Assembly: GCA_021812265.1 (NCBI GenBank)
Contig: JAKAOI010000130.1
Coordinates: forward strand, 1-6,685
Source: Chloroflexota bacterium
GTDB lineage: Bacteria > Chloroflexota > Ktedonobacteria > Ktedonobacterales > JACDGC01
Length of the DNA: 6,685 nt
Reading direction: 5' to 3'
Under the pieces are notes generated by a model that did no database searches, was not told the origin of the DNA, and saw nothing but the letters and a program-made list of their open reading frames with translations. The position numbers and the translations under genes were made by a program. Within the stretch, counting starts at the first letter, position 1. Each line of letters starts with the position of its first letter. Shown one piece after another: positions 5,339 to 6,685 of the stretch.

Positions 5339-5349
5339 CGCCGCGCCGC
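5321..5349. terminator. GC-rich hairpin across the xseA stop codon
   Basis: GCGGCGCG (5321-5328) pairs exactly with CGCGCCGC (5342-5349) around a 13-nt A/T-rich loop that contains the TAA stop (5336-5338). Only GTTCT follows, with no real U-tract, so it may stall or stabilise the transcript end rather than act as a classic terminator. Confidence 0.35.
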
Positions 5350-5461
5350 GTTCTATAAACGGGCAGGCTCTGCCGCCGCGCAGGGATTGGAGTGTTTCCC
5401 CTAAAGCGCGACGGTTGTTTCTTTTCTTAAAGAAATTATTCATGGCGCGCAATGAACGCTT

Positions 5462-5481
5462 GGGCGGCAATAATACCGCCC
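5462..5481. terminator. Hairpin between the convergent genes
   Basis: GGGCGG (5462-5467) and CCGCCC (5476-5481) form a perfect 6-bp stem around CAATAATA. It lies in the 180-bp gap between the convergent xseA and phosphoesterase genes, where a bidirectional terminator would be expected. Neither side has a proper T-run, which lowers confidence. Confidence 0.3.
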
Positions 5482-5518
5482 TTGTTCGCAAACACTGCGC
5501 CGTGCGCCAAAACGGCTG

Positions 5519-6685
5519 TTATGAACTTAATGTTGCCGGCAGAATGAGCGGCGGCGCCGGGTTTTGGTTAAAATTAAAATCATTGATTAAATTGCCAAGC
5601 CCCGGAGCTGTTTCACGCACATCGGGCCGCGGATCCGGCCGGCCGTCTGTTGCGGGATTCAGGCGCTGCCCATTCATAAAATCATTTTCAATAAAGGCAA
5701 TATAAGCGTCGAAGCTGAGAACCTGATGATCGATATATCCTTGCTTGGCGTATGGGCTGATTACGATGCCCGGCACACGCAAGCCATACCCTTGGCTGTC
5801 TGCCGTCGGAGGAATTACTTGATCGTAAAAGCCGCCCCAATCATCCCATGTAAGAAATATGGCCGTGCTGTTCCATTCGGGGCTTTTCATAACTGCGTTA
5901 ACAATTGAGGTGACGTAGGATTGGCCGACAGCTGTGCTGGCTGGCGGATGTTCGCTTACGTAGCCGTCTGGGGCAATCCACGAGACTTTTGGCAGATTAT
6001 TTGTCTGAAGCGAGGAGAAAAATTGTGAAATCTGCTGAACATTGCCTGTTTGGTTATCGCTGTGAACATCGGTAAAGCCGGGCAGAATATTCCAAATATT
6101 CGGCACTTTGCTGTTACTGTACTGTGGGCACAATTCCTGAACATAGGCGCAGTCTGCGCTGTTGTTATTGGCTAAATAATATCCCCAGCTCACGTGATTT
6201 TTATTTAATAAGTAGGTAAGATCGGTCCACGCATAGATGGGTTTGTTGTTTTTAGACAGCCGTGGGTCTACAGTTGAAACACAGCTTTGCGGATTGCTGG
6301 GAACGCTGCATGTGGCCGCCCAGCCGGAAACCAAATAGAGATGGGACGGAAAACTCCATGAGTTCACCGGCTCGAACATGTGATCTTGCAATACAAAATG
6401 CTGCGCATACGCCCAATAATTGGGAATATCTGCGGCGGTTTTATAGCCCATAACATCATCAACGGTTGCGCCATTGGTGCAGGCGGGATTGGTTGTGTTG
6501 CCGCAGCCGCGGTTTCCTTTTTCCGCTTGCGCTATAAAGCCGTCCATTTTGCCGCCGTCGATATCGGCGACGGCGTTAACATAGTTGTGCGGCCCGCCGC
6601 CGTTTACCGTGTTAGGATCGTGGTATGGCTTGACGCACTGACCGGAACGCGGATCTTGCACACAAACCGTGAGAAAGAAGATTTT
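5519..6685 (-). CDS. Phosphoesterase family protein (phospholipase C/acid phosphatase-like), C-terminal part
   Basis: Partial gene: the frame is open to the right edge, so the N-terminus, any signal peptide and the first metal-binding motif (usually ENRSFD) are outside the window. The 388 visible residues follow the alkaline-phosphatase-superfamily phosphoesterase family closely: [15 protein letters not shown] (~17-33), [15 protein letters not shown] (~42-56), DDVMGY...[20 protein letters not shown] (~77-106), SWGYYL (~166), [17 protein letters not shown] (~234-250), [16 protein letters not shown] (~275-290, with the metal-ligand Asp pair at ~281-282), [22 protein letters not shown] (~300-321) and [12 protein letters not shown]. 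Several cysteines are compatible with an exported enzyme. Family members hydrolyse phosphate esters such as phospholipids; the substrate here is not known. A Gln replaces the His I expect in FYDHV. It is convergent with xseA and unlikely to be linked to it in function. Confidence 0.93.
   Translation of the reverse strand, partial: KIFFLTVCVQDPRSGQCVKPYHDPNTVNGGGPHNYVNAVADIDGGKMDGFIAQAEKGNRGCGNTTNPACTNGATVDDVMGYKTAADIPNYWAYAQHFVLQDHMFEPVNSWSFPSHLYLVSGWAATCSVPSNPQSCVSTVDPRLSKNNKPIYAWTDLTYLLNKNHVSWGYYLANNNSADCAYVQELCPQYSNSKVPNIWNILPGFTDVHSDNQTGNVQQISQFFSSLQTNNLPKVSWIAPDGYVSEHPPASTAVGQSYVTSIVNAVMKSPEWNSTAIFLTWDDWGGFYDQVIPPTADSQGYGLRVPGIVISPYAKQGYIDHQVLSFDAYIAFIENDFMNGQRLNPATDGRPDPRPDVRETAPGLGNLINDFNFNQNPAPPLILPATLSS

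Noticed and set aside
5319..5705. 128-codon plus-strand frame after xseA as a candidate xseB
   Set aside because: The translation has no similarity to the acidic helical XseB, starts inside xseA, has no ribosome binding site and runs antisense into the phosphoesterase gene.

Overview
The window carries four protein genes and one long repeat-rich gap. No rRNA, tRNA, CRISPR array, transposase or reverse transcriptase is visible. Base composition looks close to balanced or slightly G+C rich, with many GCG/GCC/CGC codons. The XseA protein has a 'LVQGAEAP' segment and a C-terminal 'PLRVLARGYAVV' segment that remind me of Chloroflexota homologues. A phosphatase/kinase pair and an FGE-fold lectin-like protein also suit large-genome, signalling-rich environmental bacteria such as that phylum. 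This assignment is inference from memory and is only moderately supported.

Layout. (1) Positions 3-500, + strand: the C-terminal 165 residues of a formylglycine-generating-enzyme-like (FGE/SUMF1, C-type-lectin fold) protein that runs in from the left. It lacks the FGE catalytic cysteines. Its last ~40 residues have codon usage unlike the rest of the gene, many NNC codons where a diversity-generating retroelement (DGR) template would have AAC, and a perfect 6-bp/4-nt hairpin at the stop codon. Together these suggest a DGR variable region whose template and reverse transcriptase lie elsewhere. (2) Positions 501-1236: non-coding, with a strong 588-612 palindrome, a cluster of CCACAYRT hairpins (two ~51-bp direct copies, an inverted half copy and two diverged hairpins), a 14-bp direct repeat on either side of the cluster, and a TATAAT promoter candidate followed by an inverted repeat and a leader hairpin. 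(3) Positions 1237-3988, + strand: a translationally coupled two-gene operon of a PP2C-type phosphatase and a Ser/Thr kinase with a C-terminal zinc ribbon. These resemble the phosphatase and kinase of TerY-P phosphorylation triads, but the TerY vWA protein is not next to them. A plausible terminator follows. (4) Positions 4121-5338, + strand: xseA, exonuclease VII large subunit, with no xseB beside it. (5) Positions 5519-6685, - strand: the C-terminal 388 residues of a phospholipase C/acid phosphatase-type phosphoesterase, convergent with xseA and running off the right edge.

How the parts fit together. The kinase and phosphatase almost certainly oppose each other on shared substrates. The candidate hypervariable FGE-fold protein lies immediately upstream. 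If the DGR reading is right, the left half of the window may be part of a diversified recognition and phospho-signalling system, while xseA and the phosphoesterase look like ordinary neighbours. The DGR assignment and the functional link are inferences that need the flanking genome.
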